Positions 1 through 10,870 of a DNA stretch of 64,000 nt are shown piece by piece. Positions within the stretch are counted from its first letter, which is position 1. Every line of letters begins with the position of its first letter. Origin of the DNA: Nectonema munidae. Taxonomy: Eukaryota > Nematomorpha > Nectonematoida > Nectonematidae. A model generated the notes under the pieces. That model ran no database searches. It was not told the origin of the DNA and worked only from the letters and a program-made list of their open reading frames with translations. The position numbers and the translations under genes were made by a program. The stretch covers positions 1 through 64,000 of the forward strand of contig JAUIRK010000106.1 in NCBI GenBank assembly GCA_030549495.1, written 5' to 3'.

Positions 1-232
1 GACCTTATGTTAAATGTTTTTCTACTTATGATTTAAAACATTGTTTTTCAAAAAAATTAAGAACTTGGGATTAAATGGGTTAATGAGCCATAAAAATCTT
101 CTAAAAAGAAGTTTATTTGCTTGGGGGAATAAATTTTTGGAGACCCAAAAAAGATAACCCATTTAAAATAGTGCTTGTTAATCGTTCTTAATTTAAGCTA
201 CATTTATCTTCAAAATATACTAAAAATATATA
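1..232. other. AT-rich flank, nothing recognised
   Basis: No open frame, repeat or RNA signal was recognised. The stretch ends in a TA dinucleotide at 231-232, directly before the left terminal repeat of the pogo-like transposon. Confidence 0.5.
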
Positions 233-314
233 CCGTAAAGTTCGGCTTATAAGACCCCCCTAAATAACATAAAGTAAAAAATTGAATTATACTTATTTTC
301 GGCGTATAAGACCC
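233..314 (+). repeat. left terminal inverted repeat of pogo-like element
   Basis: The outer motif at 233-258 ends in GGCTTATAAGACCCC. A second, similar motif, GGCGTATAAGACCC, lies at 301-314 in the same orientation. The shared core ATAAGACCC suggests two transposase-binding sites in direct order at this end (inference). Confidence 0.8.
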
Positions 315-473
315 GGTAACAAAAATTAAAAAAAAACGTATCTTCTAATATCTTTTTAATTTACAAAAAATTGCCTATATTTAAGAAAATATATCGAAAA
401 AATTAACTCGCAACAAAACATTTTAAAAACAAAATTTATTAATTTAAAAAACACCACTCAGCAAAGACTATCT

Positions 474-580
474 TCTGAATCTGTTTTGTTTAATTGATCA
501 ATCAATTCTTCATCAACTTCAGGAAATCGTCATATGGATCTTCACCATCAGACACTCTTATCTTAGAAGAAGAAGAAGAA
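474..580 (-). pseudogene. acidic C-terminal tail of the pogo-like transposase
   Basis: Read on the minus strand, this short stretch gives an acidic tail containing DGEDPYDDF and then, in a neighbouring frame, EVDEELIDQL and DSEDSLC before a stop. Acidic tails are typical of pogo/Tigger transposases. It sits between the LINE 3' end and the left terminal repeat, so it is most simply the end of the transposase gene beyond the LINE insertion. The assignment rests on position and composition only. Confidence 0.35.
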
Positions 581-593
581 GAAGAAGAAGAAA
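566..593 (+). repeat. (GAA)n microsatellite, probable LINE 3' tail
   Basis: About nine GAA units lie here. On the LINE (minus) strand they read (TTC)n, immediately beyond its 3' untranslated region. LINEs of the CR1/L2/Jockey group often end in short tandem repeats instead of poly(A), so this may be the 3' terminus of the inserted LINE. I could not identify a target-site duplication to prove the boundary. Confidence 0.5.
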
Positions 594-841
594 ATTTATT
601 AAAATATTTTAGAGCATAATAAATATAGTATATCTATATACATTATATTTACTTATAGAACAGGCATAGATTTAGAACATAACATAAAAAAAAAAACATT
701 TAAAAAAAAAAAAAACACTTATGATTTTGTTAGTTTCCAAAGGTTTATAAAAACCGCTTCAGGAGATCTAACATTTCAATTGAAAAAAAATATGATAAAG
801 AAATATGAATATTTGTTACGGGACTTTCAAATGAAGAAGTT

Positions 842-3818
842 TCAAGTTCGAGCTACACAAGAGAAGCAATTTTTTTTTTCGCATTTTAAATTTGCAGGAT
901 AGGTAGATAATATCTTTGCTTTAAACAGTCTTTTAAAATTTTTGACTGAAGAACAGCTTTCACCAATGACATGGCGGTAGACATCATAAAACGATGGGAC
1001 TTTATACATGACAGATTGATGTGAAAGGTGCAATCTGTATGATGGTTTCTTTAATCTTGATGGTACTCTAAAATTATATGCGTTTCTGACATCATAGGAT
1101 ATTATATCCTGAAAAAAGCTTTCACTGTGATTATTTAAGCAGTTGAACAAAAAGAGGCCGAGTTTCATATTGTACAGATCTTTAATTTTGAGTAAGCTAT
1201 GTTCATGGAAGAGATGATCAGAATGAGAGTACTTGCTTAAGTCACAGATAATTTTGAGTGCTCTTCGATTCAGTGCTTCTAAATGTTCAATGTTGGAATG
1301 CGCAAAATTAATGAGACTATAGTTTAAATGAGGGAGAAAAATAGTCTTATACATAATTATTCTTACATGCAAAGGAAAGATTTTTTTGACATATTTCAAT
1401 ATGCCAATAATTCTGCTAAGTTTAAGATTCAGGTGATTCAAATGTACATTAAATTTTAGCTTGGAGTCGATATATAAGCCAAGAAGATTGAAACTATCAA
1501 CAACGCATATGTTGCTTTCATCGAATAACGCGCAATTAACTGTACTACTTGTTGTTACAATCATTGCTTTAGTTTTCTTTACATTAATTGACAAATCATT
1601 GCGCTCAAACCATTTGTAAACTTTCTGTAGATTCGTCTTATAAATATTACTTTTTGAGAGATCGTAATCAAAGAGTAGAGTGACATCATCAGCGTACATT
1701 ACAAAGTTGAAAAAGTCAGAGGATTTGTGTAAATCATTGATGTACAGCGAAAATAATAACGGCCCTAAGATCGATCCTTGAGGTACACCTCGAGTTAAGC
1801 ATTTGATGTCTGAAGATATACTTCCAAGAGAAACAAATTGTTTCCTATCTTTTAAGTACGATGAAAAAAAATAACAAGACATTTGAGAAAATCCATAATC
1901 AGATAGCTTAGATAATAAAATACTATGAGATATCGAATCAAACGCTTTAGTGAGGTCAATAAAAATTAACCCGGCAGATTTTTTGATTTCTAAATAGGAT
2001 ATGATTTTGTCAATGAGATAACTATGGAGTAACTCGGTAGAGAAATTTTGTCTGAAAGCAAACTGCTTGTCATAGTATAAACTTTTTTTCCCTTAAAAAA
2101 GTTGAAACTTGAGAAAAAATTATTTTTTCAAAAATTTTTGCAAAGATTGGGATTATTGAAATTGGTCTGAAATTTGATAGATTGAAATTATCAGCTTTTT
2201 TAGGAATTGCAACGACTTTATTCAACTTTAGAGCTGGAGGAAATTTGGAATATTGGATACAAATGTTAAAGCAGTTCATTAAGACTGAGGTAAAGCTATT
2301 CAGAACTAAATTTATATGTTCAAGATTAATACCGTAAGCATCTGTCGACTTACTGGACGAACAACTGTGTATGGCAACAAGAACATCATTTTCATTTATA
2401 GAATTCAAGCAGAAAATCTCTTTACTTTGTTTTTGTGCTAACACAAAATAGTCATTTTTGCTTAAACTAGGCAAAATAAAAGAATCATTCAATTTATCAA
2501 CAATGACTTGTTTATCAAAAACGAATTCCCCTGTATCAATTTCGAGTTTATCTATTTTTTCACTTTTAGGCTTGATAAAATAATTAATTTTTGACCAAAC
2601 TTCTTTCGAACTTCTGTTTGATCTGAAAAACGAATTATAATATTCTTTTTTCAGAAATATTATTCTATTTTTAATATAATTACGAAGTCTTATAAAATTG
2701 TTTTTCAAGTATGGACAATTATGTTTTAACTTCTTAATTTTCTTAAATAGAAAATTTCTATTCTTAATTAATTCGAGTACTTCGGGCTTCATCCATGGTT
2801 TTAGTATAACTTTGTACCCTGTTTTGTCATGATACGGAACAGTTTTTTGTGAATTGAAAACACAAGAAGAAAACAAAGAAGTTACTTTCTCAAAAAGAGA
2901 TTCAGGACTATTTTTGAGGTTTTCAATATAAGATGACCAATTAATTTTATAATACTCTGATATAAAAATAGACTTATCAAAAACTGATCTTAAACTAGGT
3001 GAGTGTTTTATTTCCAAGTTAATTGAAAGACAAATGGGAAAATGATCAGAGAAATTAGTTTCTATAACGATAGATTTGTATGCTGAAAGAAAGTTAGGAA
3101 CAAGAAAGTTATCAATAACACTACCTGAAGAAGGGCGTGTCGGAAGGTTAATACAGTGCTTATATCCATTTATCAAAAAGTCACTTACAAAATTCATCGC
3201 GTTACAACAAGACTTAGAAATATCAAAGTTAAAATCACCTGCAAGGATATTTAATGAAGAGCTAGATGTTGTAGATAGAACGAAGTCTAAGTATTCACGA
3301 AACTTGTCAATTACATGAGAAATAAAGCATGGTCTACGATATAAGTTATGTATAATGAGGTTTTTCCCAGAAAAATTTTGAATTTCTATGGAAAAATGTT
3401 CAAAACTGTCAGGAGAAAAGTGTTTACTTAATATTTTAAAAGTAAGATTTTTTTCAATGAAAAACCCCAGACCACTATGCTTACTAAGCCCGCTAAAATA
3501 ACCTACAAATGCATACCCTTCAATATTATAAGAGGTATTGCCGCCAGCCCATGTTTCTTGAACACATAAAACTTGAATGCTACGATTATATGTACGGTGA
3601 AACATTTGAACAAACATGTTTAATTCATCAAATTTGCTATTAAGTGACTGTACGTTAATACTAATAATATTAAAACTATTAAGTTGAACGTATCCACTCG
3701 TACTTGAACACCGATCAGTGAAGAAGTTCTCTTCATTGATTTGGTTTTGATGATAAAAGCTGTTGTTAGAACTGAAACTATAACACCCATTTGGTACTTT
3801 ATTTAACAACTCAGTCAT
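842..3818 (-). pseudogene. LINE ORF2: APE endonuclease and reverse transcriptase, one frameshift
   Basis: ORF2 would encode about 990 residues that nick target DNA and reverse-transcribe the LINE RNA. The N-terminal ~270 residues carry APE-type endonuclease motifs: QET, NLYRRP, GDFNFD, SVIDNFL and the closing SDH. RT follows: FRPISIIPIFAKIFEKI, then DLTKAFDSISHS, RGVPQGSILGPLLF and the catalytic FVMYADDVTLLF. The C terminus has a short Cys-rich end (CEKKNCFSC). The upstream frame runs from 3818 to a stop near 2070. The second frame is open from about 2095 down to 842, and the two overlap at a run of seven T (plus strand 2083-2089), so a single-base slip in that run explains the break. The start at 3818 overlaps the ORF1 stop. 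Confidence 0.88.
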
Positions 3819-4935
3819 AATATAATGTATTCATACCAATCTTTTTTATTTCCTTTTGAACAAGGGGACAATTGAAGTCAAGAGCAGAGTGAGAAAAATC
3901 TGATAGGCCTTTAGATTTACAGTTTGTACAAATATTTTCACTAGTTAATTTAGAGCAATTACTCCCATTATGTGATTCACTGCAGTATCTACAAATTGAG
4001 GATTTTTTACAATTTGATGCAGTATGACCAATAAGGCAGCAGTTGGAGCACTGCTTATGAAAAACATATGGATACACTTTGCATCTACTCAAATCAAAAT
4101 ACACCTTGAAATTATTTTTAGAAAGAGATTTGAATATTTCTGTTGAAATAGAAAAAATAAAAAGCTTTCTATCAGGAACTTTTGTATTTTTAGAAAAAAG
4201 TAATTTGAAGCAATGTCCATCTTGAAATAAATTCTGAATTTCAGTATTTTTAGCCAAAATAGATTTCGTCACAAATGCTTCTGTATAGGTAGAGGGTAAA
4301 TTAAGACTTATCTTTGGTAAGTATTTTTTAACTTCGTCAGCTTTTATATTTTTTTGAGAAAAAATTTCGTTTGCTTTTTTCAGATTCTCGGAATCATTGA
4401 ACTTAAAAATAAATTTTTTCTTAAGGTTATTGAAAGAAGCAACTTGTACATCTTTCAGGTATTTTGAAGAATTTTTGACAAAATCAGTACTGACATCATC
4501 CTTTGATACAATAAGAGTATTAATATTTTTCTTTACTACATCTGAATAAGTCGGAGTAGTCACTCGTTTGATAGGTTTAGACTCATTGATCAAAGGAGAA
4601 GCTGCTTTGACGCTTTGTTCAAGTGATTCAACTTTTTCGATCAAAAGATCAATTTTAGAATTCTCAGAAATAACAATGTCCGATGCTTGGGATTTATTGA
4701 GATTGTTCTCTTTTTTTAAAGCTACACAGGCCTTGCAAATAAAATTAAAGCCAAAATGAAAATATTTATCGTAAATCTTGTTGAAATCATTTTTTAATCC
4801 AATACAGAGATAACAAAGCCACTTATCACAATTAAAGCATTGGACCATCTGTTTGCTTTCATTAACCTCGGAGTTGTCAGTATAAACATCTCTCGAACAC
4901 TGGGAACAAAGCCAATTACACATTGATACGAACAA
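3811..4935 (-). CDS. LINE ORF1: PHD-like finger plus CCHC knuckles
   Basis: This is a 374-residue intact frame and the likely RNA-binding partner of ORF2 in the LINE ribonucleoprotein. Eight cysteines in CxxC-type pairs lie at residues 10, 13, 33, 36, 41, 44, 67 and 70, resembling a PHD-type treble-clef finger. A Lys-rich middle with predicted helical character follows. Near residues 295-350 come Cys/His knuckles including CSNCCLIGHTASNC and CRYCSESHNGSNC. PHD-plus-knuckle ORF1 proteins are known in the CR1/Jockey superfamily. The frame ends TATGACTGA, and the ORF2 ATG lies inside this, so ORF2 probably depends on termination-reinitiation. The ATG at 4935 begins only a few bases after the tandem 5' units. 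Confidence 0.85.
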   Translation of the reverse strand: MFVSMCNWLCSQCSRDVYTDNSEVNESKQMVQCFNCDKWLCYLCIGLKNDFNKIYDKYFHFGFNFICKACVALKKENNLNKSQASDIVISENSKIDLLIEKVESLEQSVKAASPLINESKPIKRVTTPTYSDVVKKNINTLIVSKDDVSTDFVKNSSKYLKDVQVASFNNLKKKFIFKFNDSENLKKANEIFSQKNIKADEVKKYLPKISLNLPSTYTEAFVTKSILAKNTEIQNLFQDGHCFKLLFSKNTKVPDRKLFIFSISTEIFKSLSKNNFKVYFDLSRCKVYPYVFHKQCSNCCLIGHTASNCKKSSICRYCSESHNGSNCSKLTSENICTNCKSKGLSDFSHSALDFNCPLVQKEIKKIGMNTLYYD

Positions 4936-4940
4936 AACTT

Positions 4941-5219
4941 TTACAAATGATTTATTTTAAAAATTCTAACACGTAATTTCAAATAAATTAAAATTTTAAA
5001 AATAAAATTTCAAAATAAAAAAAAAAAAAAAATAAATTTACAAATTATTTATTTAAAAAATGCAAACACGTAATTTCAAATAAATTTAAATTTTGAAAAT
5101 AAAATTTCATATTGTAAAAAACAAATTTACAAATTATTGATTAAAAATACAAACACGTAATTTCAAATAAACTTTAATTTTAAGAATAAAATTTAAATAT
5201 TGTAAGTAAAACTTATTTT
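4941..5219 (-). repeat. three ~90 bp tandem units at LINE 5' end
   Basis: Units begin at about 4941, 5039 and 5127 and share the core ACACGTAATTTCAAATAAA and a TTACAAATNATT start. The spacing is 98 and then 88 bp, the difference coming mainly from an A-tract. They abut the ORF1 start codon, so they occupy the place of the LINE 5' untranslated region. They may act as promoter monomers like those at the 5' end of rodent L1 (inference). Confidence 0.7.
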
Positions 5220-5229
5220 TCCGCCATTA

Positions 5230-6078
5230 AAAACTTGTAGGAAAACAGGAAATATAAGAGGCTCGCGATCTTCATTTTCCTAAATGATTATATCTTCAGT
5301 GCCACCCATTGCATTAGAAATACAACATTTTTTAAAAGAATATTCAACAATTGAAGGCTTTTTAAGTCATTCCATGCTTTGTCAACAAATTCACAAAGAG
5401 TATAGTGTGAAGGAGGACGCATATTTCCATTTTTTGTGGGAAACATAATTTTTGGCATCAATTTTCGCTTAAAAATAACCATGGGTTTTAGCTTAGTTCC
5501 ATCTGCTAAACAAGCTAAAACCACAGTAAAACATGTTTTTTTCGTGAAAAGAATAGTTTTTCCCTTTTAAAGATACAGTTCGATTTCCAACCATATCAAA
5601 ATAGATCGGTGTTTCGTCCATATTTCCAATATTTGAAAGTGGAGTTATATTCTTTGCGTTTATTTATTATAAATTTTTGAAAGTGTAAAACTTTATTTTG
5701 ACTTCTAATTACAAAGCCATTTCTCTTCATAAATCTACAGCACCATGATTTGGTAGCTTTAAAATTTTTTTGCTATGTCTTGATTTAATTTTGCCCATGA
5801 AGAGCAAAATGTGAATTTGATTTTGGGTTACTACATAACCATTTTGACGCTTCTCTTTAATCATATTCGAAACATTTTCTTCCAAGATGGGCCAATGTGC
5901 TTTTCCACTTCTCATTGCGCATTTTCTTTAAAATATTTTCTTTACTTTTCCAATCTCTTACCATTTTAGTAGTAATATTGAATTTTCTTGCCGTAGCATG
6001 AAGGGAGTTTTCGATAGAAAATTCAATCACTTTAAGTTTATAACCTGTTTCATAAGATCTTCTTTGAGAGAAAACCAT
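5230..6078 (-). pseudogene. pogo-like transposase, catalytic core deleted
   Basis: The protein starts MVFSQRRSYETGYKLKVIEF, a CENP-B/pogo N-terminal helix-turn-helix with KMVRDWKS. The second HTH follows (HWPILEENVSNMI; TKSWCCRFMKRNGF). The DDE domain begins with MDETPIYFDMVGNRTV, giving the first catalytic Asp, and continues through LACLADGTKLKPMVIFKRK to MPKIMFP. It then jumps straight to RPPSHYTLCEFVDKAWND and SFKKCCISNAMGGTED, which in relatives lie after the catalytic core. The block holding the second and third catalytic acids is therefore missing. Several frame changes interrupt the N-terminal half. The family normally binds its own terminal repeats and cuts at TA. Confidence 0.75.
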
Positions 6079-6280
6079 TTAAATAAAATATTGCTTAAGC
6101 TTGAGTAAAAAAACTACAAAAAAAAATTATGAAAAAAAATTATGTAAAATATTTTATATACAAAAAATATTACAAAAGTTTCTAAAAAAATTTTATTAAT
6201 AAAAAATATTAAGGATAATTTAAAACCGTACTAATTAAAAAAAAATTTTTTTATAATTTTTTAAACTAAGATTTTTTACT

Positions 6281-6358
6281 TTGGCGTATAAGACCCTCTC
6301 TTAATTTTAAGACTGATATTTAGCTATGAAAAGGGGTCTTATAAGCCGAACTTTACGG
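6281..6358 (-). repeat. right terminal inverted repeat of pogo-like element
   Basis: The outer copy ends at 6358 and is the inverse of the left end. An inner GGCGTATAAGACCC lies at 6283-6296. Relative to the outer motif of this end it is inverted, whereas at the left end inner and outer motifs are direct. Confidence 0.8.
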
Positions 6359-9300
6359 ACTTCAATTCTCATGAAAGAATAGATCAATTTATTTGTAATA
6401 TTCCTTAGTTTTTTTTATATTAATTTAATTAATAATTTTGAATTTTCTCAATTCTGTATCTTTTTTATCGTATTTAAAGGACTTGTTTGACATGTGAGTA
6501 GATTTTCCATATTACTTTTGGTTAAGTCTTAGAATGAAGATTTAAAATATATTTTTCCCATTAATTTCCACTTCATTGATATAATGATGCAAATTTGAGC
6601 TACATTTGATCAGAGGTAGTAATGAGGGCAGTAATTTGAACAAAAGCCCATACATTTTTCAGCGGGCAAATATTTGCACATAAGTATATAAGAAAATATT
6701 CTCTATAATTTAAAGGTTAAAACATTTACCTATATTGATTACTGTGACTAAAAGAGTTAAAATGTAATAGAATAGACAAGTTAGGAAAAATGCACTTAAA
6801 TTTCTAGTTATAATTTAAACAATTAAGTCTATTATTATTCCAGAAATCAAATATATAGCATCTTTATCCTTAGATATTCGTTTTATTTAATGTTTTAGAT
6901 TTTTTATATCAAGGTTACTTGGAATAGTTGGCAATGTTTTCACACTTTCCTTACAATTTTTGTTAATAAATTTTAGTCCAAATAATTTTGTTTTCATGTA
7001 ATTTATAGCGTATAACTTAGGAATTGGAATAGCTAATTTATATGAATTTAAAGTTAGTAGAATATTTCTTCCAAAAATGTTAAATCTTCAGTTTCAATTT
7101 AAAATAGCCAAATTTAAATCCACGGCTACATACCTGTCAATTCATAGACCCATATCCTGAATAAATTTTCAGACAATTTACTTTACTGACTGAATATATG
7201 TGTAGGTAGAATATTAAGATTATATAAGATAATTCTCTGTTTTTCTGTGTTACTAATCAAGCTTGGTAACATTTCGTTGCTAAAAATTTTAAATTTTAAA
7301 TTTAAGCAACAATGCCCTTCATTACAGAGTAATGAATCCACCTAACCAATTCATTTGATATGAACCAGGCTTGTTGACAATTAGTGAGATTAGAGGCTGA
7401 GAAATATCTTTTAGCTCCTAATCAATATTTCATCGGATAGCCGGGTTGTCGAATAAATGAGGTCTGACTGTATTACCAATGAGTCCTCTAATACAACACT
7501 TTCCTTATGGTCTTTAGAAAGCAAAGACATGTTTAACCTTCGAACAGCAAATATAGAATCGGCTCAAACAAAAATTCTCTTTCCCAAGGATTTACAATTC
7601 AAAAAAGATCATTGAAATATTTTAAAGAGCATAGTAGCTAAATACCAACTGAAAATTCAAGAAAATATGTAAGCGAAACTTTGTTCTTCATTCTGAGATA
7701 TTTTCGCGGGCTAGAAATTATTTTTCAAATATGGGCCAAGAAGTAGAAGGTAGATAATAAAGAATAGTTAATTTGAAAAAAGGACAACGAAATAATAGTA
7801 TAAGTTGTGAATCTCTGGCTAAATTTATACTCAAGTGCCCACACGATATTATATTATTATATTACGATATTATATTATTACGAAGATTATATTTATTTGA
7901 TTGAAAAAGACAAACAAGAATGATTTCATGTTTTTATTGGAACTGTAGGATAGATGGGATATCTGTAGGGAAAAATGCATGTTTAATATTGAGGAAGTTG
8001 TTTTGATGAACTACAAGTCTAAAAATAAGAAAAAGGTTTCTTTTAGATCGATGAATAACAAAATATGGCCTCGTCTGGAGGCTAAAAAAAAGTAAAAATG
8101 TTCATATGCCTTCATCTTTACTATCTAAAGTAAAAATCAGTCTTGGTAAAGACAAAAAGCTAGATGTTATTCTAGGTTACAACAAAGGAAAATTTGGAGT
8201 ACAAGGACTCAGTTGTTGAGGAATGATAGGCAAGAAGGAAAACTAACAGATCGCCTCTTCTAAAAATTTAACTTTAAAGGCGTTAATGCGTATATATTAA
8301 CGAATGACTAAAAACGGGTATACTAGGTGTAGAGAAGAATTTCTTAAGCCCTTTTTTCTTTTCAAGTTGCTGATTTAAGACAAGACCTTGTAAATCAGGG
8401 GTGGGGATCCCATAGTTAGATAAAGTCATATTAATTTATTTACAAAGAAAGGCGAGTAACGCTTAACTTGGGATCGGAAGTGATGCATTGCAATTGACCA
8501 ATGAAATTTGCCGATGCGATTCCGGTATTTAAAATGCACGATTCCCAATTCCGATTAATGGTGCCATCACTACTTTAGATGTTATATACAAGATTTACAC
8601 AGGCTCAAGGGATTCGCCCCCAGATATCGATTTTTTGAAATTTTTCACTCATTATACTAAAAAGTTTTCCCATCTCTGTTCTAAATTCTGTAAAACTTCT
8701 TGTCGATATAGATGCTGCTCTTGCGATACTCTGTCACCAACACGGTCAGTTATCAAGTAAAAGACGGCTTGTTATTTATGTAAGAAATAAATTACACTTG
8801 TTTTTTTAACATTTTTTTAATTTTTATATATATAATTTTAAAATCTTATTTCAAAAATATATAGGTACTTAATGTAAAAAAACACAGTACTACAAAATAT
8901 AGCATCAAGTACTAAAAAAAGATTTTAAAGAAAGAGGAAAGCGTGGCATTTCTGCTTTAACAAAACCTCATTAAAATGCTGAAATAGAACGTTTTTTATC
9001 TCTCTTTAAACTATGAAGCTTCGAGACGAATTGAAGTTAGATAGATATGCTGAATGCAATTTTAATGGTAAAATTTAGCCGAATTAGGTTGAAAAAATGC
9101 TGTAGTTTATACGATTTACCTATAAAGTTGGAACTATGCTTGTTTATAAGAGAATTATACCTTATAGTGTTATCACTCGTGCTGCTATTTCTCGGAGAAG
9201 GGTCAGTCTTTTTGCTTTTCAATTGATTTTCTCAACATTACTTGCATTTCATGTACTTCTCATGTTTTAAGCAAACTCCTTACTTACATTGACTAAGGTC

Positions 9301-9950
9301 TATTTGGCACAAGTCTCATCTCATCCGTTTTTATTACAGAAGGAAGAAAGGAGGCAAACATAATATTTTGGTTAGAGACCAATTTCATATTATAAAATTA
9401 AATAAATTTTAAATAATTTTTTTGGTAGTTTAAGTTCGTTTTTAAATTTTATTAATATGTTATTAATTTGACTCTCAACATGACTAATTATAAATGACTT
9501 TTACTAATTTTGACGTGGATTAAAAAATTGATAGAGATACTCTCTATGTTCTGTTTTTATGGGTTTCTTTCGGGATAATATTTTTTCAGTCTGAAGTGAG
9601 TAGAAGAGTACTGACGCCAAGTTAGTCTGCTTTCTCATAAACTGGCATTTTAAAATGGCTTCTAAGGTCGATCTGCTTTTCTCCAGATTAATTTTTAGTA
9701 ATTACTTTTCAAACTTATTTACCAAAATATACTACAATAAATTTTAATTTTAAAAATCAAAATTACAACGAATTATTGTCAAAATGGATGAATTAAGTAG
9801 TTTTTTTCTTATATAAAATTGATTTCATTCCCTGCTATTCAAAAGAAGTTTTATTTTTTGAAATGAAATAATTTGTGTTAATTGATTTCAGTATTTGGTG
9901 TGTAAAAAATGTTTTTTTCTCACCTTACTTTTTTATAAATCATTTCGTCA
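6359..9950. other. 3.6 kb without a recognisable gene
   Basis: AT-rich sequence with only short random frames. Visible items are a lone pogo-like end at 7427-7470 and a local duplication of an ACGATATTATATTATTA-type motif at about 7844-7887. Nothing else was supported. Confidence 0.4.
7427..7470 (-). repeat. solo pogo/Tigger-like terminal repeat
   Basis: On the minus strand this reads CAGTCAGACCTCATTTATTC, then a CGACAACCCGG-type continuation, bounded by TA at 7471-7472. Tigger/pogo terminal repeats have this general form. No partner end was found within several kb, so it may be a truncated or deleted copy. Confidence 0.35.
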
Positions 9951-9959
9951 AAAATCTAC

Positions 9960-10870
9960 AATATATATCACTATTTTCAAAGCCACCTATTAATTTTCTC
10001 GTAAAATGAAATATCTCTGCCAAGATTGCAAGAAAGTTATTGATTCATCCGCTATATTTAAACTTATAGAAAGCATTTTGATCATATTTGCCAAAATTTG
10101 ACTGAAAAAGAGATTTTGTTTTTTTGAATTCGACTATATTTCATCCCTTAAAAGATTGAGCCAAATAAGATCTGTAGAAAACAATGAGATGTTTTTTTCC
10201 AGAAAGTCTATATTTTTAATGAATGATAAAAGACATTTTTTGCTTTCAAAGTATTGGATGATTAACGATTATACACACCAAACAAGAGATGAAATATCTT
10301 CTCTAATTTATAAAACTGTCTTAAAGCCATTATCAACGGCCGGAGATAAGAACTGTTCTCAATCATTTTAGTTAAAAATGAAAGGCTATCCATTGAAATA
10401 AGGTTGGAAAATGCAATAGAAATGAACTAAAATAAAGAGTTTTAAAAAAATTAAAATAGGAATACAGGTATTGAAAAAGTTTCCCCAACTATAGAAGAAG
10501 AATGTATCAAAAATTGATTTCACAACTCTTGGTGTTCAGCTTTAATAATTAAAGCAGTTGCTAGTGTTGTTGGAACGCAAATTAGGTCAATATATCATAC
10601 AGTAAACGGTAAGAATATATTGAATAGTACCTTTTTTACCCAAGAAAAAATTCTCATTCAGATGGTAAGCATTTTTTAAATTCAGGTAAATTTTCAATAT
10701 TTTATGAAAGCTAACATATACTCCATCATTAAGTTCTAAAAATTGTTTTGCTACCCGAACCATTTTGTACCACTAATTTTCAAAAATTTAGATTAGCTTT
10801 CGGATGATGAAATTTAGGTTAAATCTTTTATAATTTCAGCAACAGAAGACAAGTCTGAAACAAATATCGA
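9960..10870 (+). pseudogene. MULE-like element remnant, copy 1
   Basis: Translated fragments resemble a better preserved copy at 13.2-15.3 kb. WCSALIIKAVASVVGTQIRS (about 10530-10600) matches CCSGFAKAVRLLLKHKLNQF there. Further on, an EPFCTTNF piece near 10760 sits where the other copies have NHLVPLV or DHFVPLV. A Cys-containing start, MKYLCQDCKKVIDSSAIFKL, lies at 10006. Frames are broken throughout and no catalytic residues are visible. The assignment depends on similarity to the other two copies. Confidence 0.3.

Larger units (their letters stand above)
594..5219 (-). mobile_element. LINE (Jockey/CR1-superfamily-like), nearly intact
   Basis: This is a two-ORF non-LTR retrotransposon on the minus strand. 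It has tandem 5' units (4941-5219), ORF1 (3811-4935) with zinc fingers, ORF2 (842-3818) with an APE-type endonuclease and a reverse transcriptase, and a 3' untranslated region of about 250 bp ending near a (TTC)n tract. No RNase H domain follows the RT. One frameshift in ORF2 is the only coding break I can see, so this is a fairly young copy. Both outer boundaries are estimates. Confidence 0.85.
233..6358 (-). mobile_element. pogo-like DNA transposon carrying a nested LINE
   Basis: The two ends are inverted copies of each other. The left end begins CCGTAAAGTTCGGCTTATAA at 233, and its reverse complement closes the element at 6358. The interior on the minus strand encodes a broken pogo/Tigger-type transposase (5230-6078). 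About 4.6 kb of the interior is a LINE inserted in the same orientation, leaving only a short piece of the transposase tail near 470-580. A TA precedes the left end (231-232), as expected for TA target duplication in this superfamily, but the right flank reads AC, so the duplication is not clean. Without the LINE the transposon would be about 1.5 kb. It cannot move on its own, because the transposase has lost part of its catalytic core. Confidence 0.8.

Noticed and set aside
566-593. Poly-acidic or poly-Glu coding tract from (GAA)n
   Set aside because: The surrounding genes are on the minus strand, where it reads TTC, and no frame continues through it.
3076-3318. Plus-strand frame within the LINE
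   Set aside because: It is antisense to the endonuclease domain of ORF2, with no independent support.
594-5219. Exact target-site duplication for the LINE
   Set aside because: Candidate flanks (CTTATCTTA and CTTATTTTT) are too short and AT-rich to trust.
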